DNA of 64,000 nt from the NCBI RefSeq assembly GCF_947497695.1, contig NZ_CANMHM010000001.1:1-64000 (forward strand), read 5' to 3'. The stretch comes from an uncultured Polaribacter sp. (lineage in GTDB: Bacteria; Bacteroidota; Bacteroidia; Flavobacteriales; Flavobacteriaceae). The position numbers and the translations under genes were made by a program. The notes under the pieces are model-generated. The model was not told the origin of the DNA, did not search any database, and worked only from the letters and a program-made list of their open reading frames with translations. Shown here one piece after another: positions 42,782-52,428 of the stretch (positions are counted from its first letter, which is position 1; each line of letters begins with the position of its first letter).

Positions 42782-43225
42782 TTAGTTTTTTTTCAGATAC
42801 AAAACGTGTTTATTGTAATCTATAAATGCTTTCCCTTTTTGTAAAATATCAGCACCTATAATTCCATGTACTTCTTTTGCATTGTGTTGTGTTAAAGCAG
42901 AATTTACATGTTCTAAATTAAAAAGCACTAGATTACTTTTCTTAGTGTGCCAACCTCCTATTTTTAAAGAATTGTTTTCAGATTTTTTTGTTTCCATATC
43001 AGTTGCACCTGCTCCTGCTGCTTTGGTTTCACTTTCTTGTGCATCTAAATTAAAATAGGCTATTAAATCTAATCCTACACAAGAGTTTGATGCACCAGTA
43101 TCTAAAATAAAACGACCTTTTATACCATTGATTTTTGCTTTTAATTCTAAATGATTCGTAGCAATTTTCTTTAGTTTAATTTTGATATATTTTTCTTTCT
43201 TTAAAATTTTATCTAAACGTTTCAT
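42782..43225 (-). CDS. Retropepsin-like aspartic protease
   Basis: A small aspartic-protease-like protein with FILDTGASNSCVG holding the catalytic Asp and a later GIIGADIL glycine-rich flap-like segment, so one domain only; a dimer would be needed for activity. It may be a processing protease or a degenerate relative. A longer frame begins with a TTG at 43249; I prefer the ATG at 43225 (MKRLDKILKK, 147 residues). No signal peptide is visible. It sits between the hydrolase and YqeY-like genes on the same strand. Confidence 0.8.
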   Translation of the reverse strand: MKRLDKILKKEKYIKIKLKKIATNHLELKAKINGIKGRFILDTGASNSCVGLDLIAYFNLDAQESETKAAGAGATDMETKKSENNSLKIGGWHTKKSNLVLFNLEHVNSALTQHNAKEVHGIIGADILQKGKAFIDYNKHVLYLKKN

Positions 43226-43268
43226 GCAATAATTATTTCCAAATATCAAAAATACAATTTATAACAAC

Positions 43269-44069
43269 TCAAATAGAAGAACGCTCTAAAATTTGTTTTA
43301 AAGTTTCTTTATATATCGAAAATTCCTTGAGGTTATGATGTGATCCTTTATCAATTTCTATAAACTTATTTTTAGTTGATGTGTTTAGTGTTAACAACTT
43401 TTTAGAGTCCTTAAAAAGAGTTGTTTTATCTTCATTTCCATGAAAAATTGTAATTGGTGCAGTAACTTTAGTAATATCTCTATCTGTTCTAAATTGATAC
43501 TTCAACAAAAAAGTTGGAGTCCATATTGATTTGTATTGTGCTGCTTTTTTAAAATTGTAAAAAGGTGCTTCTAAAATTAATTCTTTTGGTTTATTTTTAG
43601 AAGCTATTCTTGTTGCAAACGTTGCTCCTAAAGAAAATCCATAGACAACAATATTTTGTTCTTTAAACCCCCTTTTTAAATATTTGTAGACAGACACTGC
43701 ATCATTATACATATTTTCTTCATGAAAAACACCTGTACTTTTTCCATAATTACGATAATCAAAAACCAAAACCTCATAATTGTATTCTAAAAAGTACGCA
43801 ACTCTATCGCCCCAGTTAGATAAATTCCCTTTATTACCGTGACAAAATAAAACAATTCCTTTAGGGTTTTTCAACTTAAAATGAAGGGCATTTATTACGC
43901 TATTACAATCAGTTTTAATAAATAATTCTTCAAATTTATTTGAAAAATTAAATTGATTATTTTTGGGTATTTGCTCTCCATTTAAAAAAATAATTCTTTC
44001 TTGGAAAAAATATAAGATGACAAAAATAATTGCTGTAATTGAAATTAAAAAAAATATGAAATACATCAT
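43269..44069 (-). CDS. Membrane-anchored alpha/beta hydrolase
   Basis: A 266-residue serine hydrolase. Residues 1-22 are a hydrophobic segment (YFIFFLISITAIIFVILYFF), suggesting a membrane anchor. The oxyanion strand reads GIVLFCHGNKGNLS, the nucleophile elbow VVYGFSLGATFA has the Ser, the acid is near FHGNEDKT and the histidine is in GSHHNL. It resembles the BEM46/YfhR-type group of unknown substrate. The gene ends 19 bases before the retropepsin-like gene. Confidence 0.88.
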   Translation of the reverse strand: MMYFIFFLISITAIIFVILYFFQERIIFLNGEQIPKNNQFNFSNKFEELFIKTDCNSVINALHFKLKNPKGIVLFCHGNKGNLSNWGDRVAYFLEYNYEVLVFDYRNYGKSTGVFHEENMYNDAVSVYKYLKRGFKEQNIVVYGFSLGATFATRIASKNKPKELILEAPFYNFKKAAQYKSIWTPTFLLKYQFRTDRDITKVTAPITIFHGNEDKTTLFKDSKKLLTLNTSTKNKFIEIDKGSHHNLKEFSIYKETLKQILERSSI

Positions 44070-44189
44070 TTTACAAATTAATTCACAAAATTACTCTTTT
44101 CTAAAGATTCTAAATTAGAACTTTAACATTATTACACTTGACTTTTTTTGAAATAGTTCTTATTTTTAAAGATATTAATAAATAATACT

Positions 44190-44651
44190 ATGCAAACAAA
44201 GAAAAGATTAGAAAATGCATTGGTAAAACTGTATAATGCTTTTCATAATAATAGGTTAAATCCAGAGGACTGTTGTGCTTGTGCTGTTGGAAACATTTTA
44301 GACAATCATGATAGTTGGAAGCATCTTTCTGATTCACATGGTTCTTTAAAACTAAGTTATGTTGGTAGGGTTCATCAAAATTTAGGTAGAAAATTTAATG
44401 GTTACTCACCATTAGAAATACTAAAAATTGAGAAATTATTTTTAGAAACTTGTGGTTTTAAGACTCCTTTATGTCACTACAACGCCAAACCACAGAACCC
44501 AAGAGATAAAGAAATATTATTTAATGGTTTGTGTAAGGTTGTTGCTTATTTATGCAAATTGGATAACGTAGAAAATGTGATGGATTATTCTAAAATCTTT
44601 GAATATGAAAATAATGATGCTGTTTATAAATTAGAGAGTATTTTAGTTTAA
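44190..44651 (+). CDS. Conserved cysteine-motif protein of unknown function
   Basis: A 153-residue soluble protein with ALVKLYNAFHNNRLNPEDCC at the start, then CCACAVGNI (a CCxC-type cluster at about residues 28-31), DSHGSLKLSYVGRVHQNLGR, and FLETCGFKTPLCHYN. The Cys and His residues suggest a metal or Fe-S site. I recall close relatives in flavobacteria carrying the database name Na+-translocating NADH-quinone reductase subunit F; this is almost certainly a misnomer, because the protein has no ferredoxin or FAD domain. It is convergent with nqrF, so the name may come from the neighbourhood. Function unknown. Confidence 0.75.
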   Translation: MQTKKRLENALVKLYNAFHNNRLNPEDCCACAVGNILDNHDSWKHLSDSHGSLKLSYVGRVHQNLGRKFNGYSPLEILKIEKLFLETCGFKTPLCHYNAKPQNPRDKEILFNGLCKVVAYLCKLDNVENVMDYSKIFEYENNDAVYKLESILV

Positions 44652-44808
44652 ATTGACTAAATCCTTACTAATAAATAATCTAGGTTTCTTTTGTTATAAC
44701 AAATTCAATCTGTTTTATATAATTATATATTACGTCTTATAAAATTTTACAAAAAGTTTTATTTCCTTTTTCAACTTATAATATATCTTATTACATAGTA
44801 AAATTAAA

Positions 44809-44839
44809 CAAAAAAACCGACTCATTACTGAATCGGTTT
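44809..44839 (-). terminator. Terminator of the nqr operon
   Basis: AAACCGA pairs with TCGGTTT across CTCATTACTGAA and is followed on the minus strand by a run of T. Confidence 0.85.
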
Positions 44840-44859
44840 CTTAATTTATAAACTAAAGG

Positions 44860-46170
44860 CTATCCTCCAAAATCATCAAAACGGATGTTTTCATCAGCAA
44901 GACCAAAATCTTCTCCCATTTTTTGAACAGCATTGTTCATTAATGGAGGCCCACAGAAATACAACTCTAAATCTTCTGGTGACTCATGGTCATTTAAATA
45001 GTTTTCAATTACACAATTGTGTATAAAACCTACGAAACCATCTCCTTCTTGGTCATTAATATCTTTTTTCTTTTTCCAATTATCTTCCTCTGTAGGATCT
45101 GATAAAGCAATGTAAAATTTAAAGTTCGGAAAATCTTTTTCTAAAGCTCTAAAGTGATCTATATAAAATAATTCAGCTTTAGAACGTCCTCCATACCAAT
45201 ATGTTACTTTTCTACCTGTTTTTAAAGTTCTGAATAAATGATATAAATGAGAACGCATTGGTGCCATACCTGCACCACCACCAACATATAACATTTCTGC
45301 ATCAGATTCGTTGATAAAAAATTCTCCATAAGGTCCAGAAATAACACATTTATCTCCTTTTTTTAAGTTAAATATATAAGAAGATGCAATCCCTGGGTTT
45401 ACGTCCATCCATCCACCTTTTGCTCTATCAAAAGGAGGTGTGGCAATACGTACATTTAACATAATTTCTCTTCCTTCTGCTGGGTAAGAAGCCATAGAAT
45501 ATGCTCTTTCTATAGTTTCAGTATTTTTCATTACCAATGGTCTTAAGTTAAACTTATCCCATTCTGCCTCAAACTTATCTGCAACATCGTGTTCTTCTGG
45601 ATGTGCTGTAATATCCATATCAGCATAATTTACCTCACAAGCAGGAATTTCAATCTGTATATATCCTCCTGCTTTATATCCCATATCTTCAGGAATTTCA
45701 ACAACAAACTCTTTAATAAAAGTTGCTACATTGTAATTTCTTACAACAACTGCATCCCATTTCTTGATTCCAAAAATTTCTTCAGGAATAGAAATATCCA
45801 TATCTTGTTTTACTTTTACTTGACAAGCTAAACGAACTCCGTGTTTAAGTTCTTTTCTAGTAAAATGAGGTGTTTCTGTTGGTAAAGCTTCGCCTCCACC
45901 AGAATTAACATGGCATTCACATTGTACACATGAACCTCCACCACCACAAGCAGAAGGTAAAAATATTTTTTCGTTTCCTAATGTTGTTAAAAGTGTGCTA
46001 CCAGATGCAACTTCAATTTTTCTTTCTCCATTAATGGTTAATGTTACTGGACCAGAAGGAGATAATTTCTGTTTTACAAACAACAATAAAGTAACTAATA
46101 ATAAGGTTACTAATAAAAAAGCCGCTACTGTTGCAATTACGGTTCCTGATGTACCTGCTGCTAATATCAT
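44860..46170 (-). CDS. nqrF: Na+-translocating NADH:quinone reductase subunit F
   Basis: A 436-residue subunit that takes electrons from NADH. One N-terminal membrane helix (residues about 12-32) anchors it. The [2Fe-2S] ligands are Cys75, Cys81, Cys84 and Cys116. The FAD domain follows with RAYSMASYP, and the NADH domain has GGGAGMAPMRS, CGPPLMNNAVQK and the terminal FDDFGG. It is the last gene of nqrABCDEF, with a strong terminator behind it. It makes a redox-driven Na+ gradient, as is usual in marine bacteria. Start and length are standard. Confidence 0.97.
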   Translation of the reverse strand: MILAAGTSGTVIATVAAFLLVTLLLVTLLLFVKQKLSPSGPVTLTINGERKIEVASGSTLLTTLGNEKIFLPSACGGGGSCVQCECHVNSGGGEALPTETPHFTRKELKHGVRLACQVKVKQDMDISIPEEIFGIKKWDAVVVRNYNVATFIKEFVVEIPEDMGYKAGGYIQIEIPACEVNYADMDITAHPEEHDVADKFEAEWDKFNLRPLVMKNTETIERAYSMASYPAEGREIMLNVRIATPPFDRAKGGWMDVNPGIASSYIFNLKKGDKCVISGPYGEFFINESDAEMLYVGGGAGMAPMRSHLYHLFRTLKTGRKVTYWYGGRSKAELFYIDHFRALEKDFPNFKFYIALSDPTEEDNWKKKKDINDQEGDGFVGFIHNCVIENYLNDHESPEDLELYFCGPPLMNNAVQKMGEDFGLADENIRFDDFGG

Positions 46171-46175
46171 ATTTT

Positions 46176-46904
46176 CTATTGGTTTATATTTGTGTTATCT
46201 GCTATAATTTCTTTAGCAGTTTCTACATTTAATTCTTTTTTATCAAGTTTTGCTTCTACTGTTGGTTGTTCTTTCTTTTCTTCATCACCACCTGTTAACA
46301 TTCCACCAAAACTCATAAAACCAATTGCCATTAAACCTGTAATAATAAAAGTAATACCTAATCCTCTTAAAGCAGGAGGCACACTTGAGTATCTAATTTT
46401 TTCACGAATTGCTGCAATGGCTAAAATTGCTAAAAACCATCCAATACCAGAACCAACTCCATAAGTTAATGATAAACCTAGTGTTGGAATTTCACGAGAT
46501 TGCATGAATAAACTTCCTCCTAAAATAGCACAGTTTACTGCAATTAATGGCAAGAAAATACCTAATGAGTTGTATAGTGAAGGAGAAAATTTTTCAACAA
46601 TTATTTCTACCAATTGTACCATGGTTGCAATAGTTGCAATGAACATGATGAAAGATAAGAAACTTAAATCATATTCTGCATATTCTTCTCCTAACCAAAC
46701 TAATGCTCCATCTTTTAAAATATACTGATCTAACAACCAGTTTAAAGGCACAGTTACTGCTAATACAAAGATTACTGCAGCTCCTAAACCTACAGCAGTT
46801 GCTACTTTTTTAGATACAGCAAGGTAAGAACACATTCCTAAGAATGTGGCAAACACCATGTTATCTATAAATATCGATTTGAAAAATAATTCTAAATGTT
46901 CCAT
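46176..46904 (-). CDS. nqrE: Na+-translocating NADH:quinone reductase subunit E
   Basis: A hydrophobic subunit with about six membrane helices. I choose the ATG at 46904 ([19 protein letters not shown], 242 residues) because the preceding 13 codons of the longer frame derive from the repeat that precedes it. [13 protein letters not shown] and [12 protein letters not shown] are the NqrE/RnfA hallmarks with conserved cysteines that may hold a metal centre. About 35 residues at the C-terminus ([20 protein letters not shown]...) are a polar tail that is longer than in typical NqrE. Confidence 0.95.
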   Translation of the reverse strand: MEHLELFFKSIFIDNMVFATFLGMCSYLAVSKKVATAVGLGAAVIFVLAVTVPLNWLLDQYILKDGALVWLGEEYAEYDLSFLSFIMFIATIATMVQLVEIIVEKFSPSLYNSLGIFLPLIAVNCAILGGSLFMQSREIPTLGLSLTYGVGSGIGWFLAILAIAAIREKIRYSSVPPALRGLGITFIITGLMAIGFMSFGGMLTGGDEEKKEQPTVEAKLDKKELNVETAKEIIADNTNINQ

Positions 46905-46914
46905 TTTTTTTAGT

Positions 46915-46980
46915 ATAAAGTGTGCAGTTTTCAGTTTGAGCATTTACTGCCAACTGAGTACTGATGTACTGCCAACTATT
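46915..46980. repeat. Low-complexity CAGTT/ACTGCCAACT repeat
   Basis: ACTGCCAACT occurs twice and is preceded by the related GCAGTTTTCAGTTTG. The type is common between flavobacterial genes as I know them. It lies in the nqrD-nqrE gap and explains the false N-terminal extension of nqrE. Confidence 0.55.
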
Positions 46981-46981
46981 T

Positions 46982-47629
46982 TTAATTCTCTTCTATTAAT
47001 GCTGTATTCTTTGTACGTTGTATCCAAATAATAATACCAACTACTATTAATGCCATTGGTGATAATAACATAAATCCGTTATTTTCATATCCTATAGCAT
47101 ACAAACCTGTTTTTTCAATAGGATCTCCCAAAACTTTAAATCCTAGTAAAGTACCAGAACCTAATAATTCTCTAAAGAAACCTACTGCAATTAAAATAAC
47201 ACCATAACCAACAGCGTTACCAATTCCATCTAGAAAAGAACGCCAAGGGCCATTACCTAAAGCAAAGGCTTCAAAACGTCCCATAATAATACAGTTTGTG
47301 ATAATTAAGCCAACAAATACAGAAAGTGTTTTACTTAGTTCATAAGCAAATGCTTTTAAAACTAAATCAACAATAATTACTAAAGTTGCTACTACAATTA
47401 GCTGAACAATAATTCTAATTTTTGAAGGTATAATGTTTCTCATTAAAGAGATGACAACGTTTCCTAAACCTAGAACAAACATTACAGAAATAGCCATTAC
47501 AATGGAAGCTTTTAATTCTGCTGTAATTGCTAAAGCAGAACAAATACCTAATACTTGAATAGTAATTGGGTTATTATCTGCTAATGGGTCTGTAAGTAGT
47601 AGTGTGTCTTTTTTTGATAAAAGTCCCAT
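46982..47629 (-). CDS. nqrD: Na+-translocating NADH:quinone reductase subunit D
   Basis: A 215-residue membrane subunit with about six helices, paralogous to NqrE. VLGICSALAITAELKASIVM and TNCIIMGRFEAFALGNGP are the conserved NqrD/RnfE segments. It forms part of the Na+ path. Spacing to nqrC is 3 bases, while a 77-base gap with repeat sequence lies before nqrE. Confidence 0.95.
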   Translation of the reverse strand: MGLLSKKDTLLLTDPLADNNPITIQVLGICSALAITAELKASIVMAISVMFVLGLGNVVISLMRNIIPSKIRIIVQLIVVATLVIIVDLVLKAFAYELSKTLSVFVGLIITNCIIMGRFEAFALGNGPWRSFLDGIGNAVGYGVILIAVGFFRELLGSGTLLGFKVLGDPIEKTGLYAIGYENNGFMLLSPMALIVVGIIIWIQRTKNTALIEEN

Positions 47630-47632
47630 AAA

Positions 47633-48379
47633 TTATTTTTTTAATGAATTAAAATAAGGTACATAAAGTGCTAAATCTTTTTTAATCATGGCAGAAACTC
47701 CATCACCAGTAATTGTTGCACCAGCAATTGCGTCTACTTCATAATCTGTTTTCTCGTCGTTTTTAGGATCATTATTTCCTTTCGCGACTGTAATTCCTTT
47801 GAAAACTCCATTTTCTGTCATTAAATGTTCTCCAATAAAATCATCCATAAAATAACGTTGTTTGATGTTGGCACCCAAACCAGGAGTTTCTCCTTTATGA
47901 TCAAAATAAGCTCCTTGTACAACCATATTTTCATCCATAGAAATATACCCCCAAATAGCATCCCAAAGTCCTTTTCCTCTAATTGGAGCAACATAAAATG
48001 TTTTCCCGTCTTTTTCACCAACAAATAAAGGTAACTTTCTTACTTTACCAGCTTTGGCGTTTGCTTGTTGTTTTTTTACATCAATTAAATATGCATCTTC
48101 GCTTTCAGAAATTTTATCTCCTTCTAAAACCAACTGTTTTTTAACATATTTTTTAAACTCTTGTCCTGCAATGCTAGTAGAAACAAAGTTTGCACTAGAC
48201 TCATCATTCTCATTGATACCCATTGCATACAGAATATTCTGTTGTTTTTCTATCCTTTCATTTTCTTTGATTGATGGCTTTAAAGACGATGCTAAAAAGG
48301 CTAACAAAGAACCAACAATTAATACCATTACGATGGCAAAAATCATTGTATAACCATTACTATCTGTTCTCTTACTCAT
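47633..48379 (-). CDS. nqrC: Na+-translocating NADH:quinone reductase subunit C
   Basis: A 248-residue subunit with one N-terminal helix (residues about 10-30) and a large extracytoplasmic domain carrying covalent FMN. The flavinylation motif IAGATITG places the modified threonine at Thr222. GKGLWDAIWGYISM and GETPGLGANI are other family motifs. Addition of FMN would require an ApbE flavin transferase, which is not in this window. Position in the operon is standard. Confidence 0.95.
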   Translation of the reverse strand: MSKRTDSNGYTMIFAIVMVLIVGSLLAFLASSLKPSIKENERIEKQQNILYAMGINENDESSANFVSTSIAGQEFKKYVKKQLVLEGDKISESEDAYLIDVKKQQANAKAGKVRKLPLFVGEKDGKTFYVAPIRGKGLWDAIWGYISMDENMVVQGAYFDHKGETPGLGANIKQRYFMDDFIGEHLMTENGVFKGITVAKGNNDPKNDEKTDYEVDAIAGATITGDGVSAMIKKDLALYVPYFNSLKK

Positions 48380-48381
48380 AA

Positions 48382-49581
48382 TTAGGCAGTTTTAACTTTA
48401 GCTCGTTTTAATCTTTTTTGTACATTACCCTGTACTACATAATGATCTATTGTTGGAGCAAAAACATTCATCAATAAAATTGCTAAAAATACTCCTTCTG
48501 GATATGCAGGATTAAATACACGTATCATAATAGATATAAAACCAATTAAGAAACCATAAATCCATTTTCCTTTATTGGTTTGTGAACCAGTAACAGGATC
48601 TGTTGCCATAAATACAGCTCCAAATGCCAAACCACCAATTGTTAAGTGTTCCCACCAAACTGTGTTCATTAATCCATAAAACTTGCTTGATTCTGTAATA
48701 ATGTCTGCTGCAACAACTTGATTAAAGATGATTCCCATAACTGCTGCTCCTACAAATGCTGATAGTATAATTCTCCAACTACCAATCTTTGTAAAAATTA
48801 AGATTGCAGCTCCTATCAATATTAAAAAAGTAGATGTTTCTCCAACTGAACCTGGAATGAATCCCATAAATTTATCAAATGTAGAATACACTACTTCTTG
48901 GTTTTGAGCATAGCTTCCTAAAATGGTTTCTCCAGAAATAGCATCTGGTGTTCCTGTTCTATTAACAGCATCATACACCCAAACTTTGTCTCCAGACATC
49001 CAAGTTGGATATGCAAAAAACAAGAATGCTCTAATGGTTAAAGCAGGATTTAGAATATTCATTCCAGTACCTCCAAAAACTTCTTTACCAATTACAACTC
49101 CAAAAATAACTGCAACTGCTAACATCCATAAAGGAGTATCAATTGGTACAATTAAAGGAACTAGCATACCTGTAACTAAATAACCCTCTTCTACTTCATG
49201 CCCTTTAATTACTGCAAAAATAAATTCAACAATAAGACCAACTCCGTAAGAAACAATTACTAGTGGTAATACTTTAATAATTCCTATCCAAAAGTTATCA
49301 AACGTAAAAAAATTAGCCAACACATCTGCTCTTAAAGAGCTATCTATAGCTGCATAATGTTGATAACCTGCATTAAACATTCCAAACAACAAACAAGGCA
49401 CCATTGCTAAAATAACAATATTCATAGTACGTTTTAAATCATCTGCTGCTTTTACATGAGTACCTCCATGAGTTACTTCATTTGGTAAATATAAAAAGGT
49501 ATGGATTGCATTAAATGCAGGAGCCATTTTTGTGCCTTTATACTTTTCTTTTAAATTATGTAAATTTTGTTTTAAGCTCAT
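48382..49581 (-). CDS. nqrB: Na+-translocating NADH:quinone reductase subunit B
   Basis: A 399-residue polytopic subunit holding covalent FMN. EVFGGTGMNILNPALTIRAF and TDPVTGSQTNKGKWIYGFLIG are conserved. The expected flavinylation site, normally SGAT-like in NqrB, reads AISGETILG here, putting the threonine at Thr219 with Glu in place of Ala. I cannot tell from one sequence whether this is usual for the phylum. The gene starts 4 bases after nqrA and ends 2 bases before nqrC. Confidence 0.95.
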   Translation of the reverse strand: MSLKQNLHNLKEKYKGTKMAPAFNAIHTFLYLPNEVTHGGTHVKAADDLKRTMNIVILAMVPCLLFGMFNAGYQHYAAIDSSLRADVLANFFTFDNFWIGIIKVLPLVIVSYGVGLIVEFIFAVIKGHEVEEGYLVTGMLVPLIVPIDTPLWMLAVAVIFGVVIGKEVFGGTGMNILNPALTIRAFLFFAYPTWMSGDKVWVYDAVNRTGTPDAISGETILGSYAQNQEVVYSTFDKFMGFIPGSVGETSTFLILIGAAILIFTKIGSWRIILSAFVGAAVMGIIFNQVVAADIITESSKFYGLMNTVWWEHLTIGGLAFGAVFMATDPVTGSQTNKGKWIYGFLIGFISIMIRVFNPAYPEGVFLAILLMNVFAPTIDHYVVQGNVQKRLKRAKVKTA

Positions 49582-49585
49582 AATC

Positions 49586-50935
49586 TTATCCTAATTCTTC
49601 TCTCATTAAATCTAAACCTTCACGAATTATTTTTTGGTGTGGCTGTTTAGATACACAAATAAATTCTGTTAGTGCAAAATCTTCTGGTGCTATTTCATAA
49701 CCACCCAAAGCTTCCATTTCATCTAAATCTTTGTACATAAATGCTTTTAACAATTGCATTGGATACATATCTAAAGGAAATACTTCTTCATAAGAACCTG
49801 TAACTACAAAGGCTCTATGCTCACCATTTGTATTGGTATTTAAATCGTATTTTTTCTTTGGTGTTAACCAAGAAAAAGTCAATGCTCTAGAAGTAGATAT
49901 TTTATTGAAAATTGGCTTATTCCATCCAAAAAACTCATAATCATTACCTTCTGGGATTGCTGTAATTTGATTGTCGTAAAAACCTAAAAAACCAGATTCT
50001 TTTACTTGTTTTCCAGAAAGCACGTTTCCACTAATAATTCTTGTATTATCAGTGTTTAAGTTATCTTTGGTAAGATCGCTAACACTTGCACCTGCTATTG
50101 CAGTTACATAATGTGGTTTGCTAAATTGAGAACCTGTTAAAGCAACGGTTCTTGTAGCGTTAAACTTACCAGTTAACAACAACTCACCAATAATTACCAA
50201 ATCTTGTGGTGTAATTACCCAAACAACTTCACCTTTATTAATAGGATTTATTTGTGCAATTTGTGTACTTACGTTTCCTGAAGGATGAGGACCTGAAACC
50301 TTGTGCAATTCAACCCCATTTAATTTAGATAATGGAGAGTTAGAATTTGCACCAACAGAAACATGAACTTTACCTTCTGTAAGCTTAGAAATAGCTGTAA
50401 TTGCTGATTGTAATTCTGGTTCTTTACCAGCTAGAGTATAATCTAAATCTGCTGCTAAAGGTGCACTTGCATAGGCAGAAACAAATATTGCTTTGGGTGC
50501 TTGATTTGGATTTGCAACAACATCAAACGGACGCTGTTTTACAAATGGCCAACAACCTGATGCAAATAAATGATTTTTAACCTCTTCTGCAGACATATTG
50601 CTAGCATCTTTAGTTCCAAAATCTTTGTATTCCTGAGTTGCAGTTGCAGCTATATTTATTGCTATAACCTTTCTTCTTGATCCACGAATTACCTCTACCA
50701 CTTTACCAGAAACAGGACTTGGAAATAAAATGCGTTCGTCACTTTTTGAATAAAAAAGTACTTCCCCTGCTTTTACTTCTGCCCCTTCTTTTGCAACAAG
50801 TTTTGGTATAATTCCGTGAAAATCTTCTGGCTTTATTGCATAAATAGCACTTCTTTTAACCTCTGAAATGTTTTTTTCTGCAACGCCAACAAGCTTAATG
50901 TCTAAGCCTTTTTTAATACGAATGTCTTTTGACAT
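49586..50935 (-). CDS. nqrA: Na+-translocating NADH:quinone reductase subunit A
   Basis: A 449-residue cytoplasmic-side subunit. The N-terminal IRIKKGLDIKLVG and AIKPEDFHGIIPKLVAKEGA with VKAGEVLFYSKSDERI form the biotinyl/lipoyl-like barrel typical of NqrA. It lacks membrane helices and probably forms part of the quinone-reducing face. It is the first gene of the operon, and a TAAATTTG box lies about 40 bases upstream. Confidence 0.96.
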   Translation of the reverse strand: MSKDIRIKKGLDIKLVGVAEKNISEVKRSAIYAIKPEDFHGIIPKLVAKEGAEVKAGEVLFYSKSDERILFPSPVSGKVVEVIRGSRRKVIAINIAATATQEYKDFGTKDASNMSAEEVKNHLFASGCWPFVKQRPFDVVANPNQAPKAIFVSAYASAPLAADLDYTLAGKEPELQSAITAISKLTEGKVHVSVGANSNSPLSKLNGVELHKVSGPHPSGNVSTQIAQINPINKGEVVWVITPQDLVIIGELLLTGKFNATRTVALTGSQFSKPHYVTAIAGASVSDLTKDNLNTDNTRIISGNVLSGKQVKESGFLGFYDNQITAIPEGNDYEFFGWNKPIFNKISTSRALTFSWLTPKKKYDLNTNTNGEHRAFVVTGSYEEVFPLDMYPMQLLKAFMYKDLDEMEALGGYEIAPEDFALTEFICVSKQPHQKIIREGLDLMREELG

Positions 50936-50973
50936 AGTAAATTGGAATGTTTAGTTATCTAAAATAATTGGTG

Positions 50974-50981
50974 CAAATTTA
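50974..50981 (-). promoter_or_regulatory. Putative -7 box of the nqr operon
   Basis: The minus strand reads TAAATTTG about 40 bases before nqrA. A weak TTC occurs at the -33 position instead of TTG. Confidence 0.5.
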
Positions 50982-51100
50982 GTTATTTTGGCATTTATGA
51001 ATCTTATAATTGTGAGTTAATATTTGTTAAATAATCTTATTTATAATTATTCTAAATAAATAATCAAAGCAATCATTATTCAAAATTTTTGGCTTAAATT

Positions 51101-51132
51101 TTGATAAATATGTTGAATGAACACTATTTTTG
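51101..51132 (+). promoter_or_regulatory. Putative promoter of the T9SS plug-domain gene
   Basis: TTG, 21 bases, then TATTTTTG. The box overlaps the first possible start codon (51117), which argues for the internal ATG at 51138. The implied leader is very short, so the call is tentative. Confidence 0.4.
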
Positions 51133-51137
51133 TAACT

Positions 51138-52355
51138 ATGCACATAAAATATATAATTCCTTTTTTCGTCTTTTTTTGTTTCAATCTATTTTCACAAAAT
51201 ATTAAATCAATCCAATTAAGGCCACTTCAAGAAAACAACTTTTCGTCAATTGTTCCTTTAGGCACAACATTAGAATTATCTTTTGATGATTTAGATGCCG
51301 ATAGTAAAGATTATCAATATAAAATAGAACACATGACTCATAATTGGGAGTCTAGTAGATTATCATCTAGCCAATACATAGATGGTTTTGATCAAAACAC
51401 AATTATAGATGTAACCAATTCTTTTAATACATTGCAGAGTTATACACATTATGCTGTTCAAATTCCAAATGTAAATACTATAATTACCAAGACTGGAAAC
51501 TATCTTTTATCAATATTAGATGATGAGGATGAAGTTGTTTTTACAAGACGTTTTGTGTTGTACCAAAATGAAACAATAATAGGTGTAAATGTAGAAAGAA
51601 GTAGAAATACTAAAACTCTTAATACGCAACAAACTGTAGAGTTTTCTATAAATCATCCTAATTTGGTTATAAACAACCCTAATCAAGAAATAAATGTAGT
51701 TATCATAAAGAATAATAATTGGAACGAAAAAATAACCGATTTACAACCCACTTTTTTTAAACCCAATCAATTATTATATACCTACACTAATAAAACTAAT
51801 TTTTGGGGAGGAAATGAGTATTTTAACTTTGATAGTAAAATAATTAGAGCAACTAGCTTAAATGTAGTAAAAGTAACAAGAAGTACTTTTTTTCACAATT
51901 ATTTATATCCTTATGAATACAACCCTTTTAAAAAGTATTCCTACAATCCAGACATAAATGGTCAATTTATTATAAGAACACTTGAAGGTAATGACCCTGC
52001 AACTGAGGCTGACTATGCTATGATGCATTTCTCTGTTTTAAAAGACGAACCATTTAGCGACAAAGACGTATATATTTATGGTGCTTTTAATGATTTTGAA
52101 ATTTCTGAGACTACCAAAATGCAGTATAATTCTGAAAAAAAAGAGTATCAATCAAACTTTATGTTAAAACAAGGATTTTACAATTACACTTATGCCACTT
52201 TAGACAAAAAAGGAAATGTAAACGCAAATGACCTTAATGGATCTCACTTTGAAACAGAAAATGAATACACAGTAATTGTATATTTTAAACCTTTTGGCGA
52301 TTTTTACGAACGTGTAATTGGTGTTGGTACTGGCTTTTTTGATTTAGACAGATAA
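51138..52355 (+). CDS. T9SS plug-domain protein (DUF5103)
   Basis: A 405-residue exported protein from the ATG at 51138. The N-terminus MHIKYIIPFFVFFCFNLFSQ is a signal peptide; starting at 51117 would add seven residues. LRPLQENNFSSIVPLGTTLE, FDDLDADSKDYQYKIEHMTH and DVYIYGAFNDFE are typical of DUF5103, whose members are described as T9SS plug proteins that close the translocon channel in the absence of cargo. Three T9SS cargo genes occur in the same window, but they are not in an operon with it. Confidence 0.85.
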   Translation: MHIKYIIPFFVFFCFNLFSQNIKSIQLRPLQENNFSSIVPLGTTLELSFDDLDADSKDYQYKIEHMTHNWESSRLSSSQYIDGFDQNTIIDVTNSFNTLQSYTHYAVQIPNVNTIITKTGNYLLSILDDEDEVVFTRRFVLYQNETIIGVNVERSRNTKTLNTQQTVEFSINHPNLVINNPNQEINVVIIKNNNWNEKITDLQPTFFKPNQLLYTYTNKTNFWGGNEYFNFDSKIIRATSLNVVKVTRSTFFHNYLYPYEYNPFKKYSYNPDINGQFIIRTLEGNDPATEADYAMMHFSVLKDEPFSDKDVYIYGAFNDFEISETTKMQYNSEKKEYQSNFMLKQGFYNYTYATLDKKGNVNANDLNGSHFETENEYTVIVYFKPFGDFYERVIGVGTGFFDLDR

Positions 52356-52428
52356 CTATTTCTTTACACATTAAATCAAATAAAAAAATATTTGTGTTTT
52401 TTACTCAAAAAAACTACTTTTACTAACC

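Noticed and set aside
46905..46943. N-terminal extension of NqrE (13 residues)
   Set aside because: The extra codons lie in a low-complexity repeat, while [10 protein letters not shown] is the normal NqrE start.
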